From contig PDUO01000077.1 in assembly GCA_003008705.1 (NCBI GenBank), forward strand, positions 119,197-183,196: a DNA stretch of 64,000 bases. Reading direction: 5' to 3'. Numbering within the stretch: the stretch's first letter is position 1; each line of letters opens with the position of its first letter. Origin of the DNA: Pezicula radicicola (lineage: Eukaryota; Ascomycota; Leotiomycetes; Helotiales; Dermateaceae). The notes beneath the pieces were generated by a model, which ran no database searches, had not been told where the DNA came from, and saw only the letters and a program-made list of their open reading frames with translations. Below are positions 48,838 to 61,427 of this stretch, piece after piece. The position numbers and the translations under genes were made by a program.

Positions 48838-49814
48838 TTAAGAACTATTCCGATCATTCCATTCTCTATCAAATCGCGTTAGAGCTCGCTGGGCTGTAGG
48901 AACGCAATCCAATGCCTTAATAGAAGTCCCCGCCGGTCGGCTAAGCATATAGATAACAGCATCCGAGATATCATCATCCACAAGCGGTTCATACCCATAG
49001 AAGAAATCATCCATAGCCTTTTCATCGAATTTGACTCGTTGTAGATGAAAGTTTGTTCTGACACAACCTGGTCGTAAGACGAGGACCCTGATATTACTAC
49101 CGGCTGTTTCCATTCGAAGACTGTTACTGAATGCTTCCAAACAAGCTTTATTGGCGTGATATACGGCTTCGCCGTCGAATGGTGGACATTCTAAACCTGT
49201 GACTGATGATACATTGAGGATTGTACCTTCCTTTCTTGGCCACATTGTTCGATTGAGAACTGAATGAGTCGTATACATTACTCCTGCGACGTTTGTACCG
49301 TTCATTTGATTGACTAATTCTATAGGTAGTTCCCAAAATCTCGCAGGAGCACCGAGGGCAAGGCCAGCCTTCCGTCGTTAGCAAGAAATGTTAAGAATGG
49401 ATTTGAGCACTTACATTATTGATTAGGATGTCAATTTGTCCAAATTGAGAGACTGCTGTCTCGACAACCTGGTCCACAGCTTTGTAGTCCTGGATATCTA
49501 CTGGATATATCTCGGTTCTTACGCCAGCATACTTTTCATTAAGCTTCATCTGAACAGCTGCTAATTTATCCTGGTATGCTCAGTTAGATCGATAGCCAAA
49601 TTGATACCTCATTTATCTCAGGAAAGATTTCACCTTACCTTGCTACGCGATATCAGGATCAAGTTTACACCCTCTTTGGCTAACGCATCTGCGATAGCTT
49701 GTCCAATACCCATCGAAGCACCCGTCTGTTTTACATATCAGTATATATATAAGCTTCTACCTAGCGATCTCGGTGACTCACAATCAGGGCTGTTTTCCCT
49801 CTAAGAGATGTCAT
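48838..49814 (-). CDS. Short-chain dehydrogenase (YdfG/serine dehydrogenase-like SDR)
   Basis: Four exons read leftwards (49782-49814, 49639-49725, 49415-49570, 48838-49368) encode 268 residues. Exon 2 completes the cofactor loop ITGASMGIGQAIADAL. The NNAG motif is split across the third intron (ILINN, then AGLALGAP). The active site is Ser in ILNVSSVTG and YxxxK in VYHANKACLEAF, followed by LRPGCVRTNF. The ending DREWNDRNSS is like the cytosolic 3-hydroxy acid/L-allo-threonine dehydrogenase group. It faces the P450 tail to tail across 1 kb. It may be the last cluster gene or an ordinary housekeeping SDR; I put these at about even odds. Confidence 0.85.
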
Positions 49815-52312
49815 ACTTGAGTATCTTCAAATCGTTATTGAGATAGTGAAACGTGAGAATATATACATTCAAGTAAGTTCTATTTTATATTGCGCGCGGA
49901 AAATTTTGTTCGCGCTAGTAGTGGGATGCAGAATATGAATCTGGGCAGGTTGTTAGCATTATTAATCCATCGGCGTTAGAACCTTGATTTCAACCGACAT
50001 TGAGAAGGTGCAGTCTGGAGTACGACTTCTTGCCAAACATAATGAATTACTGTATTATTACAGGCGAGGGCCATATATAATAAGATACCTAAGTAGAAAG
50101 CGAAATTAAGGTTAAGACCCGTAGGATAACTTTAAACTTATTATCTTAGTGTCTGGGGTGACAGAGGAGGAGTAGCAGCCTGTCGTTAAATCTGAATCAC
50201 AACCTGCTCGAAATCTGTTTCTGTTCGGAAAGGTGAGTATGGCCGCTTTATCGGCAGTACTAGGTGATCTAAGGTGAGAAAGTGTGAGGTGTAGGTGGGA
50301 AAGTAAGTGAGTAGTGAACAAAGAGAAGCTCGGAGACTCCTTCAGTAGCCCATTTTGGATCCTCCGCTCGTGGTCGCACTGGGTCTTGTGGCTATAGTTC
50401 AGATGGATAGTATACCCGGCTCGCGTTAGGCTAATTGTTTTCAAGGCTGGGCGGAGATGCTTGGAGGGGAACTTTCGGCCAGTTCTTGCTTAACCAACAT
50501 GCCATGATACCATCAATGTAAGTCCCATCCAGGACAGGCCACCATCCGACATTTGAGGTTAAGAAGTTCGTTATGAACCAATCTCATCAGCCAGCAAGCA
50601 CTCCCAAGCAAATCACCGACGGTACAAGATACAACTACTACCAAGCAATGTCATCTCTTGAAGAACAAAATTGACCTCGTAGATACAATCCACCTGGGCT
50701 TAACTTTTGCATCCTTTGAAAGCCAGTATGCTCCCAGCTCCGTCTTCTAGAGAACAATCCCCGTAACAGTCCATGGTAAGCTAAACCCTTGCAATTGCGC
50801 GATAGTCCTGCTGCTCGAGAAACGTGACTTCTATGGGCTGACAACCTAACCCCACCATTTGAAGAGGACCGATGTTGATCTGTTGTTGCAACCACCAACT
50901 CGCAATAGCTGTAACTCACAATCTGACTGCTACTATAGAAGATGTCAGAAAGGAGAAGGTGGAATACAGAGGACAAGAGAAGAATACGAACATGTTAGAA
51001 GCGGGAACGCATAGAGAGTGGCAACATTTTGCAGCAGCCGTTGGAACATGGCGTGCTGACATATTGTTCCCAGAGCTTTTTGTGCTCGCTGCCATCTGAG
51101 CGAATGCTGTTGGTTTGAAGTGCGAAAAAGGTCCAGGTGTTGTGACTCTTCATGGCAATTCTGCATCAGCAATTGTGAAACATGCAGGATAAATCCATGT
51201 TTTCGACATATAGGTACCGGCGGAATAGCACGATGGGTCGCATGCCAGGTAAGGAGGTGTGTTAAGTTCATCGTGGAGAGAGCTAACTTCGAAGCCAACT
51301 CAGCAGAATCAACTGAAGTACCGTTCGATGTAGGAGTTGATGAGGGAGGGGTTGGTTGACGGAATTGACATCTAGCAGACACTCTATCAGTATCACTCAA
51401 TTGGACCCGGGGGATTCGACGCTTAGCTAGAAGAATGCCATTGCAGGCATGAATCAGAGCTGGACTCAGAAGAGCCAATAAGTGAGCGTGAAGCACGGCA
51501 ATTCTGCTGACTGGAGGTAGTGTAATACCAGAGCCAGTGCAAAAGGTTTGGGGAGGAAGGCACGGCCGACGCGTCAACTTGTGAGGGAAGGAACGATGGC
51601 AGTCTGCCCACGTGAACATAGTAGCAGTACTTTAGCAGCAGCTCAAGGCGCCCAAAGGAAGACGGGGAGCGTATCTGAAAAAGTGAGCTTCTTTGTTCTC
51701 TTGCTCACCCGTCTGTCCAAGAGAAACATAGCGATCCGGTTGCACATGCTTATTGACTTCATATAAGCAAGGAATGGCAGTTCAATGATTTTTCTCGAAG
51801 TTGACTTGAATTCATTTCCAATATCACTAGTAAAGTAACCTTCTATGTCTCAAGTGAAACTATTCTCTGGCCCTATATCATACTTAGTCTTCGTTCACGG
51901 AAAAGTTCCAGATGTCCACTTACTAAGATGCAATTACGCTCATATCTATCTTCGTCCATCGTAACGATGAGGCTGACCGCTTGCCGCCTCATCCTAATGT
52001 TCCCAGTAGCAAGCCCCGGACTGTGCTATCTTCACTCTAGACCTGACCCTGCGTCATATTATGGTGATAAGACTCGTCTCGTGACTAATCACGGGTGAGC
52101 CTGGCCTCTTCCTATTCGTCGACCTCCGCAGACCAGGAGCGCTAGCTTAAAGAAAGAAAGAAAGAAAGCCTCACGAGTCTCTTGGCGACATCGATATCTA
52201 TATCTATCTGCTCATACATCAGATTCCTTACACAATTCCATCCTTCCTTTAGACATACTGTCTCTCAATCACTCTGTTTTGATTTTCTTCTTTTAGAAGT
52301 TCTCTTAGAAGA
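49815..52312. other. Gene-poor stretch
   Basis: Normal base composition but no gene I can support. The longest frame, 224 codons on the minus strand at 50,945-51,619, has no recognisable domain, no splice-consistent partners and low-complexity segments. A second run at 50,112-50,444 is similar. They may be parts of non-coding transcripts or chance frames. Confidence 0.45.
52149..52168. repeat. (AAAG)n microsatellite
   Basis: Five AAAG units, upstream of the small membrane-protein gene. Confidence 0.9.
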
Positions 52313-52738
52313 ATGGCATCGTGCCTCAGCCACCTCAATACCCTCGGCACACAAACCCAGGACTTTCTCACCCATATAGCCTCCAACGGAATCGCGCTCG
52401 AATCCCACCTCTCTATCTACCTCCCATTCAGTTACCCGCCCTCTCTTCGTTTTTTCACCAACCCGCGAATCCAATCTTTCGGCGGTGTCCAACTTATCGA
52501 AGCAGCGTACCTATTCCTAGCCTTTACAATTATTTCTAGTCTACCACTCTTTTTTTTTTCCCGTCCGAGATCGGAGAGGAGGGCTACCTGGATTGGGATA
52601 GGAAATAGGGCGATAGTCATTCTGGGGGGTGTTTGGGGGATGATTGTTTTTGTAAGTAAGGCCTGGGGAGTGCTAGACTCTAGAGGGGATAGAAATGCTA
52701 ATAGGGGTATAGAGCCGTTGGATGAATTCGACTTCTGA
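52313..52738 (+). CDS. Small predicted membrane protein, 141 residues, function unknown
   Basis: A single open frame from ATG 52313 (MASCLSHLNTLGTQTQDFLT) to TGA 52738, with a pyrimidine-rich leader upstream. It has two strong hydrophobic segments, VQLIEAAYLFLAFTIISSLP (about residues 59-78) and NRAIVILGGVWGMIVFVSKA (about residues 98-117). A basic loop (SRPRSERRATW) separates them and the tail is acidic (GIEPLDEFDF). This two-helix hairpin layout with a charged loop looks like a real, short conserved membrane protein rather than a chance frame. I do not recognise the family. Its neighbours suggest nothing. Confidence 0.6.
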   Translation: MASCLSHLNTLGTQTQDFLTHIASNGIALESHLSIYLPFSYPPSLRFFTNPRIQSFGGVQLIEAAYLFLAFTIISSLPLFFFSRPRSERRATWIGIGNRAIVILGGVWGMIVFVSKAWGVLDSRGDRNANRGIEPLDEFDF

Positions 52739-54610
52739 GAGCTCTGTTGAGTTATAACGTAGATTTCCTGCAATAAACTCGGATATCTGGAGAGAGTCTG
52801 TCGATTGCAATTTGCTGTAGTGGGCCTGATCCATATGCGGGATCGAGCGAGGAGGGTAAGGAGAAGAGGAGGATGGGTAATCGGACCTGAGCAAAGGCGG
52901 CCCCAATTACGTGAACTCATATGAGGAGGGTTGGGAGGTGTCGAGATCTCGGTATTGAAACACATCATCTTTCCCGACGCTCTTCCTCAGCCGGAGACAG
53001 AAGCGATCCAATTTCGCCGTACAACTACCTAATACCTAGATCTCACTTAACTTGCTGTATAGCGTGGTTTATCAGGACCTCGCGCACTTTTCCACTACCC
53101 CTCTACTTCAAACCACGATTAAACAAACAACTATAACATAAGATAATTTTTTAAATTAATCGGATTCTAATGAACTAGATATATCTGTATCTCTTTGACA
53201 AGTTCGCGCATTATGACTAGGGATGAACGACTTCGTGGGACAGCGGAGTAAGCTTGAGCTTCAAGCTAACTTAACAGGCTGAGCTTATGATGGATGGTAC
53301 GAAACTATCACGTTGAGACAGGTCAAAGAGACTCAAGTGTACAAGGATGTACGGATTAAGTTGTGTATGCGAAATTGACTGCAAACTCTCCCAAGGTTGC
53401 GTCTTGAAAGGACCATTCTTGGAGTCTCCTTACGATGCTTCGCACCCAAGGTTGGAGTTCCAACCTTACCACATGAGTAGGTTGCCAAAATTAGATCACT
53501 TGTGGTACGGAACCAATCATCCTGGCAGGGACGTGAACCCTAAGGTGATAGTCGAGCAGTATGTTAACCCGGTCCGTAACGCTTTGCTAAATAGGACCCG
53601 AGAAGGGATGAGCATATAGTAGAAATATCAATAACGGAAGGTTCGGAGGTTGATCCTGTGGATTGACGTTACTTGATTCTTAAAATGCATCACGTCACTG
53701 AGAACCAGGCCCTCTGCCTTGCACACAGGGTGATGGCAGATACACCTCTATTCTGCTGATATTCAGCGTAGGTGAATATTTTCAACGTGGTCCATCATAT
53801 ACGAGACAAGACGAAATTTACGCGTCCGTTGCTCGTATGAGAGCCTCTCGTTGCCAATTCAAAAGATGCACTAGGTCTTTTCGCAAAGGAGGGGAAACTT
53901 ACTGGACACCGGGAAAGGTTCAGGGTCGGGAGCGGAGAACAAGAGATTCTCCCTTGACAGGATGTGGGTGGGCTGGAGCCGACCGCGACTGTCGAATGAG
54001 GTTATACTTGATGTTTTAGGTAATCAATCCTGGCTCCTGCTTTTCTGTATCGATGGTAGGGAACCGTAAGAACGTGGAGACACCTATCACGGTATCTATG
54101 GAGTCTGACGATCGGTCGGATGAAGTCATGAGTCGACGATGGAGGAACCGATCGAGTGATAGAGTGGTGGTGGGAGATATAGAGAGCAGTGCGGCGAGGA
54201 GATAACACACTTCGCAAGTCTTCGCAGAGGACGGAATTGCTGCTAATGTTAAGGGTAGGGAGGATACACAGTAACTGTCGATAGTGTGACGAGCGCGAGA
54301 GAGAAAAGAGCAAAGTGTGGGAGTAGTATTCAGGATGGACGCTACTAGAATACATATAGCTCAGCCACCCATCAAGGTATAGGAAGGAATAGTCCGCCAT
54401 GGCTAATGAAAGGAGGGGAGCCATTTCTGGCTTCTGGATTTCGGTTTTGGATCTATGAGAACAAGGACAAAGAGCATCAGTTTTGCAAGAGGTCGCGAGG
54501 ACCTACTAAGTGAACGAAAGCACGTGAGCCTTAGTCGTCCCAGATTAAGCGAGCGGTCGAGGCTACTTAAAACGGCGACTAAACCTACCGAATTCAGCGG
54601 CCGGAACCGT
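52739..54610. other. Intergenic up to the AT-rich boundary
   Basis: No supported gene. Open runs at 53,347-53,619 (plus) and 54,002-54,424 (minus) lack domains. A short AT-rich patch lies near 53,130-53,200. Composition stays near normal until about 54,600, then collapses. Confidence 0.5.
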
Positions 54611-55418
54611 TATACTTAGATATAAGGTATTATTTTTTAGCTTATTTAAATTTTGATTACTTCTTTTTTTATACTTATATTAAGTACCTTTTATTTCTAC
54701 TATTAGTATTATTTCTAAAGTAATAAAAAATAAAGATATATAATATATTATATATTAGAAATATAGAATAGATAATACTATAAGTAGTAGTCTAAGTGAA
54801 GTCTAAGATAGAGTTAAATAAGATCTAACTCTAGACTAGAATTACTATTATCTAATACTTTATATAATAAAACTTTTAATTAAATATTATAAAGTAGTTT
54901 AATTTAATCTAGTATTATTAATCCTATTAATATATCTATTATTATTTAAATCTATTCCTACTATCTATTATATATTATTATAACTTATATCTTTTAATAG
55001 ATTATAAGTTTAGATTTATATATTTAAGATAAATTAATAATATAATAAAGATTTTAAAATATATAAATATACTAGTAGAAAAGAATACTATAATAATATA
55101 TAAATATACTAATAGAAATTGAATTAATTTATTTTTATAAATATACTAATAAGAATAATCTTTTAATAGTATATAAATAAACTAATAGAACCTATAATTA
55201 AGTTTTAATATATATAGAAGTTAAGTAAATTTTTAAATTATTAAATTTATATATCTAATAACTATTAAATAATAATTATTATCTAACTATTATCTAATAA
55301 TTATTTAATAATATTTATTATAGAATATAATTTATAGATTTATCTACTAAAGATCTAACTTTATTTTATATAATTAAATTATAAATTTTCTATACTTAGT
55401 TAATAATATAGATTTTAA
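54611..55418. repeat. AT-rich RIP-like relic, left flank of the copia element
   Basis: From about 54,610 the sequence is almost entirely A/T, with TA, TTA and CTA words dominating and no open frame. It resembles heavily mutated repeat DNA. The sequence to the right of the copia element (from 61,428) has the same character, so the copia element probably inserted into an older damaged repeat. Confidence 0.75.
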
Positions 55419-55423
55419 CTAAT

Positions 55424-55703
55424 TGTCGGTTTAGTTAATAAACCGATATAATGGTGTATATAATAACTTCCCAAACCTACAACGGGCAACCAGTTAGTAT
55501 ATCACTAATGGGTGCTCTTGTTATGTGGTTTCATGGGGTTGGTTGTATTAAGAGAAGAAGAAGAAGAAGAAGAAGCTATTTAAGTATAGTTCTACCCGAT
55601 AGTATATAGATAGTAAGCCTGATTGGATCAACCACCTTCCTAATCAAGAACTTCACTTACTCCTCCAACTTCACCTATATAGTCTGAAATCGATATATCA
55701 ATA
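55424..55703 (-). repeat. Copia 3' LTR (element orientation)
   Basis: The left copy of the 280-bp LTR. It begins one base after the CTAAT duplication, and near its outer end has a short palindrome (cggtttagttaataaaccg) and a (GAA)n run at about 55,555-55,576. Confidence 0.93.
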
Positions 55704-56063
55704 CTAGGGTAACTTCGAAATCGATTGACTAGGTTAAATCGATTCGTCTGAGTTCCTATATATCTCTTATATTAATCACTATATCTGTAATCCCACTAGT
55801 CCATCGTTGTCTTATAGCTAGTTTATAGCTAGTCTACTACTAGTTCCCTTCTCATCTATATTGTTTATCCTATTGACTTATCCTATTGTTTCTAGTTGAA
55901 TATAGTTTGAATTGATCAATTTAGTAAGTATATCATAAGCTTTATTCCCCTTCGTTATAGCGTCGGCCGGGTTATAGTTACCATTGATCCACTGAATTTC
56001 TATAATTTCTCTTCTTTCGTAGACTTAACGAAGGCTTATAATATCAATCATGAGGCGCTTTTC

Positions 56064-56291
56064 TTATATAGTTCCTAGCCTAACAAGGTAGTCGTAAAGT
56101 GATTTCGAGTCAGTTAGTAATACTAGGGTAACTTGAGTATTAAAAACCTTATCGATAGTTGACTTAATTACAGTGGTAATATCGAAACCATGGGTTATAC
56201 CGTATAGTTCTACAGCTAAAACGCTTCTTGTGACTCTTTTATATTTAGTGGACAACCAGTGGATAATATTAGCCTTATTTATTATATCCAT
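56064..56291 (-). pseudogene. Copia RNase H remnant
   Basis: Translated leftwards, this keeps the fungal copia RNase H pattern: IIHWLSTKYKRVTRSVLAVE, LYGITHGFDITTVIKS and VLLTDSKSLYDYLVRLGT. The acidic Glu and the TDSKSLYD motif are recognisable. Sequence beyond both ends is broken by stops. Confidence 0.85.
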
Positions 56292-56705
56292 AAGTATAAT
56301 TATAAAACCGATTTAAGAAGAAAGGTTAGTATTATTCATGAATAAGGCGTCTATAAAAATCATCAATTTAAGGGTCTTAATATTAAGTTGAATAAATTTC
56401 AGGCCTCTAGTAATATTTTCCAATTACTACTTGATTCATTGATTTAGTACTTTTATATCTGACGCCTTAGGATCAACTACCTAGGTAGCGAAAGATAAAT
56501 CGAAAGCAGCTTCTGGTTGATAGACTAATATAATATAAGTACCACGAGCTCGCTATACCATATACTAGTCCTTTAGTATAAGTACTAATCAAATAATTCC
56601 TCTAGTACTTATTGATATAGATACAATAAGTTAGATCTATCTAAGGTTTTTATACTAACACTCTTATATAAGTATAATACTTTTATCAGGTAATAATTGA
56701 ATTAA

Positions 56706-56834
56706 ACCACCATTGAATTTAAATAGGTTCTTAGTAGTTAGTTTCTCTCGCTCTTTAGATAAGAATTTAGCTTTTTATAATTCAACTTCTTCTACTAAAG
56801 TAAAGTCATTATCTATGAGTAATAGAGTATCGTT
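56706..56834 (-). pseudogene. Copia reverse transcriptase remnant
   Basis: The leftward translation gives DTLLLIDNDFTLVEEVEL, a stop, then KAKFLSKEREKLTTKN and LFKFNGG. This matches the post-YVDD segment of fungal copia reverse transcriptases, in which a TDDTL...EE...KA.F..K.R..L...IKFNG pattern is usual. Stops and His/Cys losses fit RIP. Confidence 0.75.
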
Positions 56835-59518
56835 GGTTTATAACCCAATAATACTAAAACCAGAGTTATTATTACTTAAAAGAAGATATGGATTATATAT
56901 AGATACTTCCATTCCAACCTTAGTAATATAGTAGCTATGATATATATTATACCAGTGGTTTCCTACTTCTAGAACTCTATACAATGGTTTTACAACTTTC
57001 AGGATAAGATCATCGTCTAGTCTAAGTATAATCCGTAACTTACTTAATAGCTTTATATAAAAGTCTCGAACTAGTATTATAAGAGATTATATATAAGCTT
57101 ATAAAATATTATATAAGTAAAGGTTAGTTTTATCTATTATTACAGCGAGGTAAATGATGAGTCGTTGACTAGCTCGTTGAATAATAGGTAATTATATCAA
57201 GATAAGATCTTTCCTAGTATCATTATATACCTAGACCACTAATCTTAACTTCTTGAAAGTATTACTAGTACCTTTATATTTGATTTCATCAATGAATCAG
57301 GAGTTGAATAGATAAGTTCCTAGAGGGATAGTATCTATCTTAATAATCTCAAAGACTTCTTTTTCAAGTAATCCATTAATCTCTTTTCGTCGCGAAGTAG
57401 TAAATTAGGGTTTATAAGGGTTTATAGAAGGTTTATCTTCTTATAGAAATATAGTAATATCTACTATTCCGGTAAGTATAGGGTATTTATATAATCTACC
57501 TCGATCTCTTTTTAATTATTATTATACTGGTAGTTCTCTAGTAGGGGTTGAGTTATAGATAGGTTCTTTCTATAGTTACCCTCTCCCTTATTATAATGGT
57601 TATTACTTAATAATATTTCCTGGGGTAACTTAATTTAGTATAACTTAGGTTAGAGAAACTTAGTCTAGTATAACTTCATCTATACTATTTTATAGTATAA
57701 CTTTATTATAGGAAATTTTGTCTTAGGTAGTTTTATAATAGGTGGTTTTATTAATGATTTTATAGTTAGTTTCTCCTCCTGTATAATATAGTTTTACTAT
57801 TATGGATCAGAATAATATTAGTCCATAGGGTAATAATAATATATATATTTCTCCTTCGATTGTTATAAGTTTATAAGGTCCTTCCTAGCTCCTACTCTAT
57901 CCAGTGTTTCCCTCTCTCTATACTATAATAGGTGATTCTGGTGGTAAGTCATGGATCACGGTTATCTAGGGTCTATTATATATATTTAGGGCGTCATTAA
58001 CTTATTACTTAGCTCTTAGTTTCTGAATCTTATTTATAGCTTTCTTAATTATATTGGCTCGCTGGGTTATTGAATAAGATGGTATATCTATTTCTGATAT
58101 TTGTGGATAAGCTCTAAAGACAAGAAGTATTAGAACTAAACTATCTAGGCCAGTGGTATCATTGATAGCTTTGAAAGCTATTTATAAAACTATATCCTTG
58201 TCAAGGTCTGGTAATTCAACTATAATAATCTAGTAGACTCATCGAATTAGTCCATGATATCTCTTAACTATACTAATCGAATTATATACTTCTATAGGGA
58301 TTCCCTTCATAGTAGTGCCCATTGTAATTATATATTACCTGAATTCCTTGCTAATGAAGTTCTTCCTGGTATCGTAGATAATAAGGTTAGGTAGTCTAAG
58401 GTAAGTATTAATCTAGTAAGTCTATAAAATATCCTATATATATTTTATACTAATGTTTTACAAAAACCTTCCTACTTGAAAGTATATAGCTTCATCGACA
58501 ATATATAAGACTAGGTTATTATTGATATATATAATATCAATGATAATTATATAATTAAAATCAATGTTATCATGAAGTATAAATCTAAATCTCCCTGGGG
58601 ACTTCCTAAATTTCTGACAATGGTAATAATACTTTATAAGGTACTTAAGGCTTTTCTTCTCTATATTATAGCCAGAGTACTCGAGTAGTTTATAGAGTCT
58701 TTTAGTTATAGGGTACCTAAATCATCGGTATAATCAATGTAATTTAGTGTCTATTAGGTAATATAGATTAAGATTAAATGATTCAGTAATAAATAACTAA
58801 AGTACTGAGTCCCATAAGAGAAATAGGTAACTATAATATCGTACTACTAGTACTAAAATATTCTTCCCGACTAGGGTATTTTCAATATTATTGAAGTAGA
58901 CTTATAATTCATCTATATCTTTAAGGTAAAGTAGAAACGGTATATTAGCCTCTACGATATAGAACTCTACTTTTCCCACCGGTATAATAACCTATATAGA
59001 ACTAATAGAAGATATAGTTCCAATACCGAATTATATATTAATTATTCCTTTTGTTATTGGATCAAAGACAATGGTGTTATTAAGTTTCCAGAGTACTTGG
59101 TATTGACTATAGCTAGTAGTAGATCTATATAAAGCTCTGGTATCGATCATGATACCGATAAAGGTTCTCTTAGTATATTATGAAGTTACTGAGGTCTTGT
59201 ATATAAATGGATCTATATTATATAGCTTCATTGGTTCTTGATTTCCCCCGGCAACTAGGTTAAGTACTAAGCTAGCTTGGGTTGAATAAATAAAGGCTTT
59301 ATCAACTAATATTACTATCATTAATTCTACTTCTTTTAACTGAAAATCACCAAGAGTGGTTTAATAGTACTAAGTAACTAGATTTTCTATAGTAGTTACC
59401 GGGGTATCGGAGAGGTCTTATACATCGATATCAATATCTAATTTATTCATAGATTTATCAGTATTATCATCAGTATTATTTCCTTTATAATCAACGATAT
59501 ATTAATAGAAGATTCTCT

Positions 59519-59725
59519 CTAACTATCATAGATAGTCCTACTCCTATTGACTATATAATTTATCTCTTTCTTCTTAGGAGTGGTTACAAGAATAGTAACC
59601 TTCCTTACTATATATAAAACACTTGAACTTACGTATATTATAGCCAGATCTCTATAATCTTCGGGATTGGCTATTAAGGTAACGGGGCTATATATAAAAC
59701 TAGTTTTAGTCGCGGCTTTGATCAT
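59519..59725 (-). pseudogene. Copia zinc-knuckle/protease-region remnant
   Basis: A leftward open run containing LYIVRKVTILVTTPKKKEIN. This can be read as a CFxCGKxGCWSTxHxxxER-type gag zinc knuckle in which Cys codons have become Tyr and Trp has changed, as RIP would do. The position between the expected gag and integrase regions supports this reading. Moderate confidence. Confidence 0.45.
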
Positions 59726-61142
59726 TCCAGTAATATCACTAGTCTATGAAGTAAGCTTTTATTTTAAGTTCCTTTTCCTTATTATATATAATAATACTTG
59801 ATTGGAGCTTACTAACTAAGTTACCGAAGTTTTCTGGTAGGTCTAAGATCATATAACAATAAGCTAATATTCCCTAGTAAGCTATAACTAATTTATTATA
59901 GAGAAAGGTATTTATCTAGAGGTCTTAGCTTAGTCTATTCTTAAGGTTATATAGTTCATTGATAAGGATCTAAAGGTATTCCCAGGTACCTTTTCTAGGG
60001 TTCTTTTATATAATACCCAATAATAAGGTACTATTCTATATACCTAGGTTCTTCCGGTGATATCTAGGTCCTTCAAAGAAATTATAGAAGTAGTTATAAG
60101 TAGAATCGAATAGCTTTAAGCTTAGCTCGTAGTTATAATAGTTATCCTAAGCTATTCCCTTCAATATAGTTGGAAATACTTTTATATATCCTTGTCGTAG
60201 TAGTCCTACCTATTGATAGATATCATAGAATATCCTTAGCTTATAGTTAAAACTATTATTCACTCTACTATACTTCCCATCATCTATATATAGTTTTATA
60301 ACCATCGTAACTTCCTTCCTATAGGTAGTTATTAACTCTTCTATCACTTGAGTATAGATTGGGCTTGGCTTATTCACTAGTAGCTCATGGGTCGTTAATA
60401 GCTCCCTGGTTATAGTTGGTATTCTTTGATTTATACTTATATCTCAAGATATAAGTATTATCTCATGACGGGGATATATTTTATACCTTGGTAAGGCCTC
60501 GTTCCTCAATGGGTAGAGTAGTAGTACCTATACCAGTACCTTGTAGGTTATCTAAGTAGATTACAAAGATTGAGTATTATAACTATATTAAATTTAAGGA
60601 GGTTGAATTTATCTTAGTCAATATCTTTCCTATAGCTTATAATATAGGACCCTCTCCTATAATATAAATAATCTCATCTCTTCGACTAGGTTATAAGTCA
60701 CTATAATATTACTATCAGTCTATTTATATTAGTCTTCTTCCGTCAAGGTAGTTATGAGTATATTAGCTAGTATAGTATTCTTTCTATTTACTGGGATATA
60801 GACTCCTCTTACCCATAGTTGAGTCCTTATATCCTGAAGTTACCAAGTCTTGAGTTTATTGAATATATCCTTTATAAAGTACTAGAAGTTATCTTAAAAG
60901 AGTTCCCAGAGGTCGATATTAACTTTATTATATAGTTCGTACTTATAGAACTTTATAGTGGTATATTCCTGAATATTCTTGTCTATAGTCTTATCAAGAT
61001 TGATCCTATCCTCCTATTAGTTAATCTTCTCGATCTAGTCTAAAGAAGATACTATTGTTATCTTATAGTAGTTGGGTAATAGGTAGGTAATAAGTATACT
61101 TTTTATAACTTGATTTACTTGATCTATACATCTACTAATCAG

Positions 61143-61422
61143 TATCGGTTTAGTTAATAAACCGATATAATAGTATATATAATAGCTTCCTAAACCTACA
61201 ACGGGCAACCAGTTAGTATATCACTAATAGGTGCTCTTGTTGTATAGTTTCATAGGGTTGGTTGTATTAAGAAAAGAAGAAGAAGAAGAAGAAGCTATTT
61301 AAGTATAGTTCTACCCGACAGTACACGGACAGTGAGCCCGATTGGATCAACCACCTTCCTAATCAAGAACTTCACTTACTCCTCCAACTTCACCTATATA
61401 GTTTGAAATCGATATATCAACA
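61143..61422 (-). repeat. Copia 5' LTR (element orientation)
   Basis: The right copy of the LTR, same length as the left, followed directly by the CTAAT target duplication. It retains more G/C (for example cagtacacggacagtgagcc) than the left copy at the same sites. Confidence 0.93.
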
Positions 61423-61427
61423 CTAAT

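Larger units (their letters stand above)
55424..61422 (-). mobile_element. Ty1/copia LTR retrotransposon, complete outline, RIP-inactivated
   Basis: Two 280-bp LTRs (55424-55703 and 61143-61422), sharing over 85 percent of positions by eye, bound a 5,999-bp element. The plus-strand ends read TGTCGG...TCAACA (TATCGG and TCAATA in the mutated copies). A perfect 5-bp target duplication, CTAAT, flanks it at 55419-55423 and 61423-61427. Coding direction is minus: the RNase H remnant lies next to the left LTR, RT just before it and the zinc-knuckle remnant further upstream, so the right LTR is the 5' LTR. The differences I compared between LTRs are transitions (G/A, C/T), and coding regions are full of TAA/TAG. 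No function is expected. Confidence 0.93.

Noticed and set aside
50945..51619. 224-codon minus-strand open frame
   Set aside because: No domain, no sensible splice partners and low-complexity content; overlapping frames on the other strand look equally plausible.
54002..54424. 140-codon minus-strand frame near the AT-rich boundary
   Set aside because: Ser/Tyr/His-rich without a domain; likely chance.
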